Source: Microbispora hainanensis
GTDB lineage: Bacteria > Actinomycetota > Actinomycetes > Streptosporangiales > Streptosporangiaceae
NCBI RefSeq assembly: GCF_006874475.1
Contig: NZ_VIRM01000040.1
Coordinates: 1-64,000, forward strand
DNA length: 64,000 nucleotides
Reading direction: 5' to 3'
The translations under genes were made by a program, and so were the position numbers. Below the pieces are notes generated by a model that was given only the letters and a program-made list of their open reading frames with translations, was not told the origin of the DNA and did no database searches. Shown here in pieces: positions 24,435 to 33,752 of the stretch. Numbering within the stretch: the stretch's first letter is position 1; every line of letters starts with the position of its first letter.

Positions 24435-25316
24435 GTGAAAATCTCCTGTGTCATCCTCACCATGGGCAACAGGATCGCCGAGCTCGACCGGGCGGTGGAG
24501 TCCGCGCTCACCCAGATCGACGGCGACATCGAGGTGGTCATCGTCGGGAACGGCGCGGACGTCCCGGAGCTGACCGCCCGGCCGCTGCCCGGCACCGCCG
24601 CGACGATCAAGACCGTACGGCTGGAGCGCAACGCGGGCATCCCCGAGGGGCGCAACCGCGGCGTTCAGGAGTGCTCGGGTGACATCGTCCTGTTCCTGGA
24701 CGACGACGGCTGGTATGCCAACTCCAAGGTCGCCGCGCACGTCCGCGAGCGGTTCACGCACGAGCCCGACCTCGCCGTGATCAGCTTCCGGGTGATGGAC
24801 CCCGAGGGCGGCTCGGTGCAGCGGCGGCACGTGCCCCGCCTGCGAGCCGGCGACCCCGAGCGGTCGTCGCCGGTGACGACCTTCCTCGGCGGTGCCTGCG
24901 CGATCCGCAAGTCGGCGTTCCTCCAGGTCGGCGGATTGCCGGAGAAGTTCTTCTACGCCCACGAGGAGACCGACCTCGCCTGGCGCCTGCTGGGCGAGGG
25001 CTACCGCATCGAGTATGACGCCGAGCCGGTCATGTACCACCCGCTGGTGCTGCCGTCGCGGCACACGGACTTCTACCGGCTGAACGCCCGCAACCGGGTC
25101 TGGCTGGCCCGGCGCAACCTGCCGTGGCCGCTCGCGATGTTCTACCTGCTCAACTGGGTCGTGCTCACGCTCGTACGCGAACGTTCGATGCCCGCGATCA
25201 AGGCGTGGTTCCGCGGCTTCTTCGAGGGGCTGCGCGAGCCGGCGGGCGAGCGCCGTCCCATGGCCTGGCGCACCGCCTGGCGCATGCTCCGCCTCGGCCG
25301 TCCGCCCATCGTCTAG
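24435..25316 (+). CDS. GT2 glycosyltransferase
   Basis: A 293-aa family 2 glycosyltransferase, soluble or peripheral: SCVILTMGNRIAELDRAV, then ERNAGIPEGRNRGV, the metal-binding DDDGWY, and GGLPEKFFYAHEETDLAWRL. The short hydrophobic WPLAMFYLLNWVVLTLV may contact the membrane. The architecture resembles rhamnosyl- and galactofuranosyl-type enzymes of envelope polysaccharides. GTG start; 162 bp separate it from the CDP-alcohol gene, with a TACCCT hexamer at about 24328 as a possible -10. Confidence 0.86.
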   Translation: MKISCVILTMGNRIAELDRAVESALTQIDGDIEVVIVGNGADVPELTARPLPGTAATIKTVRLERNAGIPEGRNRGVQECSGDIVLFLDDDGWYANSKVAAHVRERFTHEPDLAVISFRVMDPEGGSVQRRHVPRLRAGDPERSSPVTTFLGGACAIRKSAFLQVGGLPEKFFYAHEETDLAWRLLGEGYRIEYDAEPVMYHPLVLPSRHTDFYRLNARNRVWLARRNLPWPLAMFYLLNWVVLTLVRERSMPAIKAWFRGFFEGLREPAGERRPMAWRTAWRMLRLGRPPIV

Positions 25317-25338
25317 GTCTGGACGAGCGGCCGGGTCG

Positions 25339-26217
25339 TCAACCGAGCGCCGACATGAACGAGGCGACGAGACGGGACCGGTCGCCGGGGAGCGGCCTGC
25401 CGCCGTGGACCATGAAGGACGTCGTGGAGGACCGCGCCAGCCCACGTCCGGCGAACCACGAGGTCAGCTCCTCGTGGCGGCGGTGGAGGTCGATCCTGAT
25501 CCGCGCGTCCGACCCCCGGGCCAGGCCGGTGACGAGGGCCCGCACGGTCGCGTCGTCCTCCGCGACGACCGGCCCGACGAACAGCCGGTCGCCGCTCCGC
25601 CAGGCCGCCCCGTAGCCGGTGATCTCGCCGTCCCGCTCGACGACCCTGACCTGCTCGGCGAAGGTGAACAGGCGGGCCAGCAGGCGCGATCGGCCGGCCC
25701 CGAAGACCTCGATGTCGAGGGCGCACAGCGCGGCCAGGTCCCGCTCGGGCTCGGCGAGCCGCGTGGCGTTCCGGCCGGCACCCGCCTCGCCGTACGGGCC
25801 GTCGCCGGCGTCGAAGCGGCCGACCCGGGCCTCGACCACGCCGACCGTCTCGAAGCCCAGCTTCTCGTACAGGGGCCGGCCATACTCCGTCGCGCACAGG
25901 AACAGGGTCGCGTCGCCGGCCTCCGCGAGGACGTGCTCCAGCAGACGGCGTCCCAGCCCTCGCCCGCCATAGCGGGAGGCCACCAGCATCATGCCGACGG
26001 CGGCGGCCGTCGTGCCGTACCGGGTGAGGACGACCGTCCCCGCCAGCCCGCGGCCGTCCGGGGCGTCGACGCCGAAGCCCTCGCCGTTCTCCAGCAGGAG
26101 CCGCCACTTGCGCTCCTCCCGCGGCCAGGAGCGGTCGTGCGCCAGGTCGAGGCAGTGCGGCAGGTCCGCGAGACCGAGACGGCGGACGGGCGGGACGGAC
26201 GGGTCTGCGGGCTTCAT
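25339..26217 (-). CDS. GNAT family N-acetyltransferase (two-domain)
   Basis: A 292-aa protein with an N-terminal GNAT domain; the acetyl-CoA loop is in SRYGGRGLGRRLLEHVL, and LFLCATEYGRPLYEKLGFETVGVV is the typical C-terminal beta-bulge. A second, GNAT-like C-terminal domain of the Acetyltransf_18 (YitH/HolE-like) type follows. The start is the ATG at 26217 with AAAGGTG upstream; the longer frame to 26346 is Arg-rich and lacks a ribosome-binding site. Substrate unknown. Divergent from the cation-channel gene across about 175 bp. Confidence 0.83.
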   Translation of the reverse strand: MKPADPSVPPVRRLGLADLPHCLDLAHDRSWPREERKWRLLLENGEGFGVDAPDGRGLAGTVVLTRYGTTAAAVGMMLVASRYGGRGLGRRLLEHVLAEAGDATLFLCATEYGRPLYEKLGFETVGVVEARVGRFDAGDGPYGEAGAGRNATRLAEPERDLAALCALDIEVFGAGRSRLLARLFTFAEQVRVVERDGEITGYGAAWRSGDRLFVGPVVAEDDATVRALVTGLARGSDARIRIDLHRRHEELTSWFAGRGLARSSTTSFMVHGGRPLPGDRSRLVASFMSALG

Positions 26218-26393
26218 GGGCACCTTTCCCTCGACGGCTCTCCGACGGTAGCGCCCCCGGCGTCCGGAGCGCGGCACCGCACAAAGTCGATCAAAGCAGT
26301 GCGGATCGCGCTGCCGACGTTCCTCGGGAACGGCGGTCAGGAGCAAACTGTAGGATTTCGGGCGTTCACGCTGTCTGATCTTGGAGTGTGGGA

Positions 26394-27317
26394 TTGCCCT
26401 TCCAGCGCGAGCGGCTCCGTGTCTTCGTCGACTCTCCGGTCTTCCAACGTGCGGTCATCGCCGTCATCGCGCTGAACGGGCTCGCGCTCGGGCTGGAGAC
26501 GTCGCACGAGCTGGCCGACCGACACGCCACGGTCTTCCTCGTGATCGACCGGGCCATCCTCGCCGTTTTCGTCGTCGAGATCATCCTGCGGATCGCCGTA
26601 CACGGAAAGGCGTTCTTCCGTGACCCGTGGAACTGGTTCGACCTGGTCATCGTCGGGATGGCCCTCGTGCCGGCCTCGGAGTCGGTGTCGATCCTGCGGC
26701 TCTTCCGGTTCCTGCGGGTCCTGCGGCTGATCTCCGTGGTGCCGGGCATGCGGCGGGTCGTCTCGGCGCTGTTCGCGGCGCTGCCGGGGCTGGCCTCCGC
26801 CGTGGTCCTCCTGCTGCTGTCGCTCTACACGGCGTCCGTGATCGGCGAGCAGCTCTTCCACGAAGTGGCCCCGCGCTACTTCGGCGACCTCGGGCGGTCG
26901 CTGTTCACCATGTTCACGGTGCTCACGGTCGAGGGCTGGCCGCAGGTGGCCGAGGACGTGATGACCAAGGAGCCGCTGGCCTGGATCTTCTTCGCCACGT
27001 TCATCGTGATCACGGCGTTCTTCGTGCTCAACCTGCTCATCGGCGTGATCGTTTCCGCGATGGAGGCGGAGGTGAACGCCCAGCGCTGGAAGGAGGACCA
27101 GGAGCTGGAGCTGGAGCAGCACACCGCGGTCATGAACGAGATCAGGGCGCTGAGCGAGAAGGTCGACCGGCTGGCGGCCCAGCTGCCTGCGCTCGCGGAC
27201 GCCCGTCCCCCGGATACCGGCGCCCCCTCGGACGCGGAGCACTGCTCCTGCGGCCATCAGCCGACCCGTGGCGAGGTGCCCCAGGCCGAGGCGGACGGCC
27301 GGCGTCAGGGCGAGTGA
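26394..27317 (+). CDS. Voltage-gated cation channel (bacterial Nav-like ion transporter)
   Basis: About 307 aa, single-domain six-helix channel. S1-S4 are evident and S4 carries regularly spaced arginines (ILRLFRFLRVLRLI, then MRRVV). The pore contains FTMFTVLTVEGWPQV, where T-x-E-x-W matches the Glu-type selectivity filter of bacterial sodium channels. S6 is FIVITAFFVLNLLIGVIVSAM. A C-terminal coiled coil (EAEVNAQRWKEDQELELEQHTAVMNEI region) would tetramerise it. TTG at 26394 is preferred because GGAG lies 7 nt before it; GTG at 26388 is one spacer too close. Convergent with the next gene. Confidence 0.85.
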   Translation: MPFQRERLRVFVDSPVFQRAVIAVIALNGLALGLETSHELADRHATVFLVIDRAILAVFVVEIILRIAVHGKAFFRDPWNWFDLVIVGMALVPASESVSILRLFRFLRVLRLISVVPGMRRVVSALFAALPGLASAVVLLLLSLYTASVIGEQLFHEVAPRYFGDLGRSLFTMFTVLTVEGWPQVAEDVMTKEPLAWIFFATFIVITAFFVLNLLIGVIVSAMEAEVNAQRWKEDQELELEQHTAVMNEIRALSEKVDRLAAQLPALADARPPDTGAPSDAEHCSCGHQPTRGEVPQAEADGRRQGE

Positions 27318-27319
27318 GG

Positions 27320-27335
27320 GTGCCGGACGCGGCAC
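27320..27335. terminator. Compact hairpin between convergent genes
   Basis: GTGCCG and CGGCAC pair perfectly around a GACG loop in the 27-bp gap between the channel and acetoacetate-decarboxylase-like genes, suited to ending transcription from both sides. Confidence 0.45.
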
Positions 27336-27344
27336 GCGGGGGCG

Positions 27345-28094
27345 TCACGCCGGTCCGGGCTCCTGGAAGGTCATCGACACGTGCTCGGCGGTGGCCGTCA
27401 TCAGGGCCCGCCGGGGCAGGCCGAGCTCGCTCAGCTCCTTGGCGATCGGGTGGTTGCCCAGGCGGATGAGCGCGCCGCCCGGCCGCCAGCGGACGCCCCG
27501 CGCGCGGGCCGTCCAGGGGATGCGGCGGGTGACCCCGTCCAGGTGGGCGTAGGCGTCCGGCACGGGCAGGCCCTCGCCGAGCAGCGGCGCGGGCGTCGCC
27601 CGGATGCCGGGCCTGAGCAGCAGGTCGACGACCATGCGGCCGTCCCGCCGCAGCAGGCACCGCTTGTACGGCGAGCCGAGCCGCAGGTCCACGTCGGCCA
27701 GCTCCTTGGGAAAGCCCCAGATGGTCCGCCCGGCCTCCAGGGTGAACGCCTGGTCGACCGGCAGCCAGTGGACGAAGGCGCCCGATCCCGCCCCGCGCAG
27801 GTCCTTCAACCCGGCCAGGAGCCCAGGTCTCGGCGGGGGGCCCGCGCCGTCCGGCCGTACGAGGAAGGTGACGCCGAACTCGTTGTAGGAGCCGAGATCG
27901 GAATCTTGGTAGCGGACGAACACCAGCGAGCACAGGGCCTTGCCCGGCAGGACCTCGGTGACGTCCATCCTGGAGTACGCGAGGACCGCGCGGGCCGCGT
28001 CGGCCCGCACCAGGTAGGCGGCGAGGCAGACCGACGCGTCGCGGACCTCCACCGGCGTCTCGACCCTGCGACCCTGGACGAGATGGCTTGCCAT
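27345..28094 (-). CDS. Acetoacetate decarboxylase family protein
   Basis: A 249-aa member of the acetoacetate-decarboxylase fold. GRTIWGFPKELADV places a lysine (K130) where the Schiff-base lysine of the family lies, and NEFGVTFLV plus LGNHPIAKEL are family-like. Many actinobacterial members act on other beta-keto or enol acids, so the reaction here is not certain. Stand-alone gene: convergent with the channel and divergent from the DGPF/ECF42 pair. Confidence 0.82.
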   Translation of the reverse strand: MASHLVQGRRVETPVEVRDASVCLAAYLVRADAARAVLAYSRMDVTEVLPGKALCSLVFVRYQDSDLGSYNEFGVTFLVRPDGAGPPPRPGLLAGLKDLRGAGSGAFVHWLPVDQAFTLEAGRTIWGFPKELADVDLRLGSPYKRCLLRRDGRMVVDLLLRPGIRATPAPLLGEGLPVPDAYAHLDGVTRRIPWTARARGVRWRPGGALIRLGNHPIAKELSELGLPRRALMTATAEHVSMTFQEPGPA

Positions 28095-28161
28095 GCTCCA
28101 AGTACAGCAAGCCGGGCGGCCGGGCGACAGCCGTACGGCGGCAAGGTTGTGCCAGTCCTGA

Positions 28162-28188
28162 TGTCGATTCGCGGGGCGGCCGGTCGTG
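28162..28188 (+). promoter_or_regulatory. Candidate ECF42-dependent promoter
   Basis: TGTCGA (28162-28167) is followed after 17 nt by CGTG (28185-28188), about 55 bp before the DGPF gene. As I recall it, the promoter described for ECF42-linked DGPF genes has a TGTCGA -35 element and a short CGA/CGT-type -10, so autoregulation by the adjacent sigma factor is likely. Confidence 0.5.
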
Positions 28189-28243
28189 TAGAAGGTGAAC
28201 GGGCCCGCGCCGGGCGGGCCTCACCGGAGAGGTGTACGAGGCC

Positions 28244-28612
28244 ATGAGGCACTATCTGCTCAGCATCCAGCAGCCTGACGGCGGGACGCCCCCGCCGGAG
28301 GTCCTGGAGCCGATCATGCGGGATCTGGCGGTCCTCAACGAGGACCTGCGCGCCGCGGGGGCGTGGGTCTTCTCCGGCGGGCTGCACGATCCGGGCACGG
28401 CGACCGTGGTGCGGGTGCGCGACGGGGAGGAGCTCGTCACCGACGGCCCGTACACCGAGGGCAAGGAGCACGTCGGCGGCCTGACGATCATCAAGGCGCC
28501 CGACCTCGACGCGGCGCTCGAATGGGGGCGCAGGCTCGCCCGCGCGACCACGCTCCCGGTCGAGGTGCGCCCCTTCGCGGGCGTCGTGGAGGGCGATGAC
28601 GACCGGAGGTAG
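28244..28612 (+). CDS. YCII/DGPF domain protein
   Basis: A 122-aa protein of the YCII-related DGPF family: HYLLSIQQP at the start, then the diagnostic [16 protein letters not shown] and an [16 protein letters not shown] helix. The ATG at 28244 is favoured over an in-frame GTG at 28232 because it starts at the conserved first strand and has GAGG close upstream. Its 3' end overlaps the sigma factor gene by 17 bp. DGPF genes are the known genomic partners and targets of ECF42 sigma factors; their biochemical role is unclear. Confidence 0.87.
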   Translation: MRHYLLSIQQPDGGTPPPEVLEPIMRDLAVLNEDLRAAGAWVFSGGLHDPGTATVVRVRDGEELVTDGPYTEGKEHVGGLTIIKAPDLDAALEWGRRLARATTLPVEVRPFAGVVEGDDDRR

Positions 28613-29840
28613 GGACCCCGACATCGAGCGGGTGTTCCGCGAGGAGTACGGCCGGGCCGTCGCGGTCCTGGTCCGCCACTTCGGCGACATCGACGTCGCG
28701 GAGGAGGCGGTGCAGGACGCGTTCGCCGAGGCGGTGCGGCGCTGGCCGCGCGACGGGCCGCCGCCCAGCCCGGCCGGCTGGATCATCACGACCGCCCGCA
28801 ACCGGGTGATCGACCGCCACCGGCGGGAGTCCCAGCGCGCGGACAAGCAGGCGCGGGCGGTCCTGCTGCACGCCCCCGGCGGCGCCGACGACGAACCGGC
28901 CGACGAGGAGGGCCCCGTGCACGACGACCGGCTCCGTCTGATCTTCACCTGCTGCCATCCCGCGCTCGCCCCGGCCGCCCGGGTCGCGCTGACGCTGCGC
29001 CTGCTCGGCGGCCTCACCACGGCCGAGATCGCGCGGGCGTTCCTGGTCCCCGAGCCGACCATGGCCCAGCGGCTGGTCCGGGCCAAGGCCAAGATCCGCG
29101 ACGCGGGGATCCCGTACCGCGTCCCACGGGAGGCCGATCTGCCCGACCGCCTCAGGGCCGTGCTCGCCGTCGTCTACCTGATCTTCAACGAAGGGCACAC
29201 GGCGAGCGCGGGCGACCGGCTGGCCCGCGAGGACCTGTGCGCGGAGGCCGTCAGGCTCGGTCGCCTGCTGGCGGCGCTGATGCCCGGCGAGCCGGAGGTC
29301 ATGGGGCTGCTCGCGCTCATGCTGCTCGTCCACGCCCGCCGCGACGCCCGCACCACCCCGGCGGGCGACCTCGTGCCGCTGCCGGAGCAGGACCGCGGCC
29401 GGTGGGACCGCGCGCTCGTCGCCGAAGGTCAGGACATCGTGCGGGTGTGCCTGCGGCGCGGCCGGCCGGGGCCCTACCAGATCCAGGCGGCGATCAACGC
29501 GGTCCACGCCGACGCGCCGATCGCCGCCGCCACGGACTGGCGGCAGATCCTGAGCCTGTACGACCACCTGCTCGCCCTCGCCCCCAACCCGGTCGTCGCC
29601 CTGAACCGCGCCGTCGCGGTGGCCGAGGTGGACGGGCCGCAGGCCGCGCTCGCCCTCGTGGACGACCTCGACCTGGACGGCTATCACCTGTTCCACGCCG
29701 TCAGGGCCGACCTGCTGCGGCGGCTCGGCCGGGCCGGGGAGGCCGCGCGGGCGTACGAGGCGGCGATCACCCGCACCCGGAACGCCTCGGAGCGGGCCTT
29801 CCTCGACCGGCGCCTGCGTCAGGTGCGGGAGCCGGGATAG
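28596..29840 (+). CDS. ECF42-type RNA polymerase sigma factor with C-terminal TPR-like extension
   Basis: A 414-aa sigma-70 family protein. Region 2 ([36 protein letters not shown]) and region 4 ([34 protein letters not shown]) occupy the first 180 residues. A long helical extension follows, with the conserved [11 protein letters not shown] and [10 protein letters not shown] and a TPR-like end ([33 protein letters not shown]). This extension is typical of ECF42, which has no classical anti-sigma factor. Overlap with the DGPF gene confirms the group. Its tail lies 4 bp from the converging GT4 gene. Confidence 0.9.
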   Translation: MTTGGRDPDIERVFREEYGRAVAVLVRHFGDIDVAEEAVQDAFAEAVRRWPRDGPPPSPAGWIITTARNRVIDRHRRESQRADKQARAVLLHAPGGADDEPADEEGPVHDDRLRLIFTCCHPALAPAARVALTLRLLGGLTTAEIARAFLVPEPTMAQRLVRAKAKIRDAGIPYRVPREADLPDRLRAVLAVVYLIFNEGHTASAGDRLAREDLCAEAVRLGRLLAALMPGEPEVMGLLALMLLVHARRDARTTPAGDLVPLPEQDRGRWDRALVAEGQDIVRVCLRRGRPGPYQIQAAINAVHADAPIAAATDWRQILSLYDHLLALAPNPVVALNRAVAVAEVDGPQAALALVDDLDLDGYHLFHAVRADLLRRLGRAGEAARAYEAAITRTRNASERAFLDRRLRQVREPG

Positions 29841-29844
29841 GGCA

Positions 29845-30981
29845 TCAGGCCGGGACCGTACGGCTCGGGCTCAGGGCCGGGACCGTGTCCGGAGCCTGGG
29901 CCCACCGCTCCAGCAGGGCGACGAACTCGCCGGCCACGGCCGGCCAATGGTAGTGGTAGAGCGCCTCGACGTAGCCCCGGGCGCCCATAGCGGCACGCCG
30001 TTCGGCGTCCTCGCGCAGGCGGAGCACGCACCGCACGACCGCGCCGGCCACCGCGCCGACCTCGCCGAACGGGACGATCGTCCCGCAGCCGACCCGTCCG
30101 ACCAGTGACGCCGCGCCTTGCAGCGGGGTCGTCACGACGGGGACGCCGCGGGACATGTACTCGACGACCTTCGTGGGCGTGGACGGTCGACGGTGCGGCG
30201 CGTCGTGCAGCAGGGACAGCCCGGCCAGGGCGCCCTCGGCCATCCGCAGCGCGTGGTTGTTGGGGACGTACCCGAACCAGTCGAGCAGCCCCGCGCGCTG
30301 CGCGTCGCGCAGCATCGGACGCACCTCGGCGTCGGCGGGCCCGATCAGGTCGAGCCGGATGCCGTACGGCCGGAGCCGCCGGGCGACCTCCACCATCTCG
30401 GCCGCGCCGCGCGCGAGGGAGATGTGGCCCACGTAGACGATCCGGTGGTCCCCCGGCGGCGGGGGCGGCGAGGGCGGCACGTACGTGTGGTCGGGCACCA
30501 CGGGATGCGCGCCGGGGAAGCGCGCACGGTAGGACTCCTCGGCGAGGATCAGATGGACGCGCCGCTCCGCCCGGCTCTCGATCGCGCGGATCAGCGGCGG
30601 CAGGACGCTCCGCACCGGCCCCGGCAGGTACGTCTTGGCGTCGAGCGCCCCGATCGTGTCCTCGTGGACGTCCCAGACCGTGGGGGGCCGCCTGCGCGGC
30701 AGCGCGAGCAGCAGCTCGATGTCGTGCACGAGCAGCAGGTCGGCGTCTCGGGCCGCCGTGCGCAGGGCGGAGGCGGCGGCCCGCAGCGCCTTGCCGCGGC
30801 GCAGGCCCACGGCCCTCGGCACGTCGACGGCCCGGATGCCCGGCCGCGGCGTCACGTTGCAGTGGGTGAACGGCGCGACGAAGGTGACCTCGTGACCGGC
30901 GTCGAGCAGCGCCCGGATCTGGCGGTGAGTGATCCGGGCGTCCTCGGGATGATGGACTGTCGTGCCGACGCATACCCTCAT
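29845..30981 (-). CDS. GT4-like glycosyltransferase
   Basis: A 378-aa GT-B fold enzyme: N-terminal Rossmann part (GTTVHHPEDARITHRQIRALLDAGHEVT, LLLVHDIELLLALP), and a C-terminal sugar-nucleotide part with IVYVGHISLARGAAEMVEVA, WFGYVPN and STPTKVVEYMSRGVPVV, the usual E-x7-E-like region. No membrane segments. It probably adds sugars to an envelope polysaccharide precursor on the cytoplasmic side. ATG start at 30981; 67 bp separate it from the acyltransferase stop at 31049, in the same direction. Confidence 0.85.
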   Translation of the reverse strand: MRVCVGTTVHHPEDARITHRQIRALLDAGHEVTFVAPFTHCNVTPRPGIRAVDVPRAVGLRRGKALRAAASALRTAARDADLLLVHDIELLLALPRRRPPTVWDVHEDTIGALDAKTYLPGPVRSVLPPLIRAIESRAERRVHLILAEESYRARFPGAHPVVPDHTYVPPSPPPPPGDHRIVYVGHISLARGAAEMVEVARRLRPYGIRLDLIGPADAEVRPMLRDAQRAGLLDWFGYVPNNHALRMAEGALAGLSLLHDAPHRRPSTPTKVVEYMSRGVPVVTTPLQGAASLVGRVGCGTIVPFGEVGAVAGAVVRCVLRLREDAERRAAMGARGYVEALYHYHWPAVAGEFVALLERWAQAPDTVPALSPSRTVPA

Positions 30982-31048
30982 GCAGGAAGGCTGACCGCAC
31001 CGTCCGAAATGACCGGATGTGCCGGGTAAATGCTCCTCGAAATGCCGC

Positions 31049-33454
31049 TTAACTTCCGGTGCTCGCCGGCTGGGCCGGCCGCGCGCTCGGCCTCCGGTAC
31101 AGCCAGGTCAGCCGGGGTTCGAGCAGCCACTTGAACGCCGTACGGGTGATCGGCAGGCACAGCACGATGGCCAGCGCGAAGCAGGAGCACGCGATGGCCG
31201 CCACGCCGAGCGGGCCGTGCAGCCAGGAGAAGCTGAGCCAGCCCATCTCCTTGGCGATCATCACCGGCACGCCGTGCAGCAGGTAGCAGTAGAGCGTGCG
31301 GGTGCCGAGGTCGGTGAACCACGTCTGGCGCCGGGGGATCAGCGACATCACGGCCGCCGACATGGCCAGCGCGGCCACCAGCAGGGCCGTCCGCAGCATC
31401 ATGCCCTTCCACCAGACCAGGTGGAGGTCCTTGTAGCTGTTCTTGTAGTAGATCGGGCCGAGCTTGATCGAGTAGTTCTTCACCAGGAAGATCGCGACAG
31501 CCGCGGCGCCCAGCAGCACGATCGCCGACAGCACCATCACCCAGCGCTGCTTGAGGAAGTCGAAGACCTCCGGCTTGAGCACGAGACCGAGGACGAAGAA
31601 CGGCATGAGGCCGAAGAAGCGGTCCATGCTGAAGTCGCCGGAGAGCTGGGAGAACCCGGCGAACAGGTAGACGACGATCGAGATGATGAACGGGTACTTC
31701 ATCCGCTTCCACACGGGTGTGGACAGCCGCCAGAACAACAGCGCGAGCAGATACCAGTTCAACCAGGCGGGGTCCGTGATCGTGATGCTGAACTTGTGCC
31801 CGAAGGCGGTGCGCAGCACGGCGTACCCCAGCTCGACGATCACGTACGGCACGAGGAACGTGTCGACGAGCTTGTTGGTCTTCGCGTTGGAGTTCCAGAA
31901 GTTCCTGGACAGGTAACCGCTGATGATGACGAACAGCGGCATGTGGAAGACGTAGATGAACAGGTACGCCGCCCGCGAGGAGTCGGCCGCCAGCGTCGGG
32001 ACCAGCGAGTGCCCGATCGGCACCAGGGCGATGCCGACGAACTTCACGTTGTCCAGGTAGGGGTCACGCGGCTTCTTGCCCCGGGGCACGCGCTCTGGCG
32101 CGCCCTCCGTGCCGTCACGCCACCCCGCGCCGCGGGCGGACGGGTCGTCCGGCCGGGCGGGCGCCGCCTCGGCCCAGGCGGGCAGCGGGGCGCGCAGCGG
32201 CTTGCCGAGGGGGCCGGTCTGGCGGGGGTCGTTCGCGCCGCCGGGGCCGTCCTGGGAGCGCCGCCAGGGGTCCCACTGGGCGGGGTCGGCGTCCTGGCCT
32301 GGCCACGCGGGGGCCGGCGCATACGGCGCGGCGCCGAAGGGGCCGTCCGGGGTCACGGCCGGGCCGGCGCCGGACGGGCCGGTGCCCGACGGGGGAGTGT
32401 CGAGGAAGGGGTTCGCCGTCCGTCCGGCGGCCGCCGGCGGTGGCTCCGGGAAGCCGGGAGGTTCGGGGAAGCCGGGTGGTTCCGGAAAGCCAGGGGGTTC
32501 GGGGAAGCCGCCGAAGCGCGTTCCCGCCGTCTCGGGCCCGGCGCCGAAGGCCGGAGTGGGGAAGGCCGGGGGCTCGCCGAAGGGCGGCGTGGGGGCGTCG
32601 GGGCCGCCCTGTGCTCCTGGGCCGTGTGCTCCTGAACCGTGTGCTCCTGGGCCTGCCAGTGGTCCGGCGGCGGGCGAGCGCCGGGCGGCGGCAGGGAACG
32701 CGTCCGCGAGGTTGCGGGGGCCGTTCTCCGGGAACGCCTGCGGCCACGCCGTGGGACCGTCGGCGGCGCCCGTGGGCGAGGCGGAATGCTCCGCGCCTTG
32801 ATGAGCCGTGTCCTTACGATCCGGGCCCCGGCCCGTGGAGAAGTAGTCGAAGCCCTCCGGCTGCGGGGCGGACGCGGGCGGCATCCCCAGGCGGGAGGCG
32901 CCCGGCTGGCGCGGCTTCCGTACGGGCAGGGGCGGCTTGTCGCCCGGTGTGGACGTGCCCGGTGTGGACGTGCCCGCTGTGGACGTGCCGGGTGTCGAAG
33001 CGCTTGGGGTGGAGGCAGTGGGGGTCGGGGCGGCGAGGGGAGCGGCCCCTGTGCTCCCCGGCTTGCGCACCGGCAGCGGCGGCTTCTCGTACGACGAGGA
33101 GGCGACCGGTGTGGAACCGGCCGGCGCGGGGCCCCCGGCGCTCCCCGCTTCGGCGGCGCCATTCGCGCTGCCCGCGCTGCCCGCGCTGCCCGCGCTGCCC
33201 GCGCTGCCTGGGGCCCTCCCGCCGCCGCTCTCGTCGCCGGGCGCCCGAAGGCCGCTCTCGTGACGCCCGTGCCCATGCTGCTCCGCTTCCGGACCGCCCG
33301 CGGTCTTCGGCTCCCGCCGCGGCAGGCCGCCGCCGTCCGGAGCGGGCCACTCCCCGGTGATGCGGCTTATCACTCCGGTGGGAGCCTCTTCGGCGTCGGG
33401 GTCGTTGCCTTGCGGAGATCCGGGAACCGGGGCGTGATGGCGGGAGTCACTCAC
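31049..33454 (-). CDS. Acyltransferase 3 family membrane protein with long repetitive N-terminal tail
   Basis: An 801-aa protein. The C-terminal 350 residues form an acyltransferase-3 membrane domain with about ten helices: YLDNVKFVGIALVPIGHSL holds the conserved His, and YVFHMPLFVIISGYLS, WLNWYLLALLFWRL and YCYLLHGVPV follow. It would acylate an envelope sugar from the cytoplasmic side. The first 430 residues are disordered and low complexity, with short tandem repeats (GFPEPP four times, GTSTPGTSTP, GSAGSAGSA). GTG start at 33454 with a weak ribosome-binding site. The tail is unusual for this family in length; it may be an interaction platform. Confidence 0.82.
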   Translation of the reverse strand: MSDSRHHAPVPGSPQGNDPDAEEAPTGVISRITGEWPAPDGGGLPRREPKTAGGPEAEQHGHGRHESGLRAPGDESGGGRAPGSAGSAGSAGSAGSANGAAEAGSAGGPAPAGSTPVASSSYEKPPLPVRKPGSTGAAPLAAPTPTASTPSASTPGTSTAGTSTPGTSTPGDKPPLPVRKPRQPGASRLGMPPASAPQPEGFDYFSTGRGPDRKDTAHQGAEHSASPTGAADGPTAWPQAFPENGPRNLADAFPAAARRSPAAGPLAGPGAHGSGAHGPGAQGGPDAPTPPFGEPPAFPTPAFGAGPETAGTRFGGFPEPPGFPEPPGFPEPPGFPEPPPAAAGRTANPFLDTPPSGTGPSGAGPAVTPDGPFGAAPYAPAPAWPGQDADPAQWDPWRRSQDGPGGANDPRQTGPLGKPLRAPLPAWAEAAPARPDDPSARGAGWRDGTEGAPERVPRGKKPRDPYLDNVKFVGIALVPIGHSLVPTLAADSSRAAYLFIYVFHMPLFVIISGYLSRNFWNSNAKTNKLVDTFLVPYVIVELGYAVLRTAFGHKFSITITDPAWLNWYLLALLFWRLSTPVWKRMKYPFIISIVVYLFAGFSQLSGDFSMDRFFGLMPFFVLGLVLKPEVFDFLKQRWVMVLSAIVLLGAAAVAIFLVKNYSIKLGPIYYKNSYKDLHLVWWKGMMLRTALLVAALAMSAAVMSLIPRRQTWFTDLGTRTLYCYLLHGVPVMIAKEMGWLSFSWLHGPLGVAAIACSCFALAIVLCLPITRTAFKWLLEPRLTWLYRRPSARPAQPASTGS

Positions 33455-33691
33455 GGGAGAAACGCTCAGCTATCTGTTGGGAGGCTCGGGGGAACGGCCA
33501 CGCATGGCGTAGCGTCGCCGCGTCCTTTCGGACACTAGCGAAGGCGCCCCGGCGCATCAGCCCGAACGGGCGAACAGGGCGCGTCCGCCAGGTGTTCACC
33601 CTAACGTTCTTGAACGCTGATGTCGCCTCTGGGGTCGAACGAAGCTCTTGTGGCTTGTGTGGACTTCGTTGTCAGACCGCTGGAAACGGAA

Positions 33692-33739
33692 CGGGCCGGG
33701 GCCCTTCGCCCCCATAGAGGACGCAGGAGCCCCGGCCCG
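33692..33739 (-). terminator. Terminator of the second LCP gene
   Basis: An 11-bp perfect GC stem (33692-33702 with 33729-33739) with a 26-nt loop lies 14 nt past the LCP stop codon on the minus strand. Confidence 0.7.
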
Positions 33740-33752
33740 GCCGTGACGCGGG

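Noticed and set aside
28232..28243. GTG at 28232 as the DGPF start
   Set aside because: It adds four residues before the conserved first strand; the ATG at 28244 is better placed relative to GAGG.
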